Source: Oscillospiraceae bacterium
GTDB lineage: Bacteria > Bacillota > Clostridia > UBA1381
Length of the DNA stretch: 59,486 nt
Reading direction: 5' to 3'
Assembly: GCA_022509025.1 (NCBI GenBank)
Contig: JAFLUB010000013.1
Span: 1 to 59,486, forward strand
Shown here: one piece after another, positions 58,679 to 59,486 of the stretch
Layout: each line of letters opens with the position of its first letter
Numbering within the stretch: the first letter of the stretch is position 1
The notes under the pieces: model-generated
Told to the model about the DNA's origin: nothing
Databases searched by the model: none
The model's input: the letters and a program-made list of their open reading frames with translations, nothing else
Made by a program: the position numbers and the translations under genes

Positions 58679-59486
58679 ATGAAAAAAAAGAGTATCGTTA
58701 CTCTTTGCTTCGTTGTAGCGCTCGCGCTTATCCTCAACTATGTTGCTTTCATAGGCTTTAACTTAGCAGGATATTCTTATGACGGCGCTTTCGGAGAAAA
58801 GGGTATCAGAAGGGGCATCGACATCGCCGGAGGTTCAGTAATTACCTTCCAGGCTGAGACAGATTCGCCCACAGACGACCAGATGAAGGTCGTAGAATCA
58901 ATCTTCCAGGCCCGTATGACAAACGCCGGATATACAGAAGCACGTATATCACAGGGCGAGGGTGGAAAAATCACTGTCGAAATACCTTCAGTGACAAACA
59001 CAGACGAGGCTGCAAACCTCTTGGGAAACGTTGCTAAGCTGACATTCAATGATGCTGACGGCAATGTTGTGCTGGATGGCGCTACTGATATTAAAGATGC
59101 GTCATATCAGTTCGGACCCGTTGACCAGAATGGTCCGTCAATTGCTTACGTAAAGGTTGAGTTTAACTCAGAAGCAAGAGAAAAGTTTGCCAACGCTACC
59201 AGAGCCGCAGCAGCGCGCAGCGCTGACGGAACTAACTTCATCCAGATTCAGATGGATGGCGAAGCTATTTCAAGTCCGTCAGTTAAAGAGGAAATCAACT
59301 CTGATTCATGTGTAATTTCAGGAAGCTTCACTCCTGAAACAGCTCAGACTCTTGCTAACCAGATTAAGTCCGGTCAGCTTCCGTTTGACTTGTCAGTTGC
59401 TTCAAAGGAAACTGTAGGAGCAGAGCTTGGTCCTAACGCGCTTAAAACAAGTCTTATTGCTGCTGCAATCGGTATTCTTCTTATAA
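58679..59486 (+). CDS. secD: Protein translocase subunit SecD (3' partial)
   Basis: 269 residues to the window edge, frame still open. SecD, with SecF, uses proton motive force to aid protein export. An N-terminal membrane helix (about 6-26) is followed by GIRRGIDIAGGSVITFQAE, the D1 motif (family GLDLxGG, here GIDIAGG). The periplasmic P1 domain follows (IFQARMTNAGYTEARISQGEGGKITVEIP and SGSFTPETAQTLANQIKSGQLPFDLSVASKETVGAELGPNALKTSLIAA), which begins the second membrane segment. The ATG at 58679 has AAAGGA about 11 bases upstream. Fusion to SecF cannot be judged because the end is missing. Confidence 0.93.
   Translation, partial: MKKKSIVTLCFVVALALILNYVAFIGFNLAGYSYDGAFGEKGIRRGIDIAGGSVITFQAETDSPTDDQMKVVESIFQARMTNAGYTEARISQGEGGKITVEIPSVTNTDEAANLLGNVAKLTFNDADGNVVLDGATDIKDASYQFGPVDQNGPSIAYVKVEFNSEAREKFANATRAAAARSADGTNFIQIQMDGEAISSPSVKEEINSDSCVISGSFTPETAQTLANQIKSGQLPFDLSVASKETVGAELGPNALKTSLIAAAIGILLI

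Overview
The window is a chromosomal segment of an endospore-forming Clostridia-type Firmicute of moderate GC. SpoIIP and an intact SigK mark a spore former. The ylxM-ffh-rpsP-khpA-rimM-trmD and scr-dnaX-ybaB-recR arrangements are typical Firmicute gene orders. A pyruvate:ferredoxin oxidoreductase and a superoxide reductase point to an anaerobe. A secreted GH127 enzyme and a 2628-residue secreted multi-esterase with rhamnogalacturonan-acetylesterase-like domains suggest a gut plant-polysaccharide (pectin/arabinan) degrader. A relative of Monoglobus-type bacteria is my low-confidence guess. There is no transposase, prophage, CRISPR array, rRNA or tRNA.

Layout. 1-8 kb: the end of the PFOR gene, lepA and spoIIP leftward, then rplS, lepB and rbgA rightward, a His-less HPr paralogue facing mtaB, and a 98-residue protein. 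8-13 kb: a membrane protein, a BaiN/YhiN-type flavoprotein, an AI-2E-family permease and an SLH-domain surface protein, all leftward. 13-19.4 kb: a self-contained two-gene unit (DUF5107-TPR protein and GH2 hydrolase) with its own promoter and strong terminator. 19.5-21 kb: superoxide reductase and three small unknown proteins. 21-29 kb: a leftward envelope-polysaccharide operon (GT4-CsaB fusion, MurJ, O-antigen-ligase-like, GT4, two DUF4330 proteins). CsaB-type pyruvylation of wall polymer is the known anchor for SLH domains, so this operon probably supports the SLH protein. 29-36 kb: zinc-ribbon/YARHG protein, sigK, and the ylxM-to-trmD translation/SRP operon, with a DUF4093/RNase M5-like protein upstream. 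36-42.5 kb: an ion/organic-anion permease and the large GH127. 42.6-45.9 kb: small SRP RNA, dnaX, ybaB, recR. 46-55 kb: the giant esterase divergent from an AraC regulator. 55-59.5 kb: RlmL-like methyltransferase, RNase R, and the start of secD.

Most notable non-coding signals: (i) a roughly 120-bp structured repeat present three times between co-directional genes, always in the same orientation, with a conserved nested hairpin showing a compensatory change; (ii) two direct repeats 21 bp apart in the araC/giant-esterase divergent promoter region; (iii) a dnaX slippery heptamer with SD-like and stem-loop elements that would give a 437-residue gamma-like product; (iv) perfect inverted repeats beside the secD promoter and upstream of the superoxide reductase gene. 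Many sigma-A promoters with exact 17-bp spacing and strong terminators can be read directly. All functions are assigned from sequence reading and family knowledge; no database search was run.
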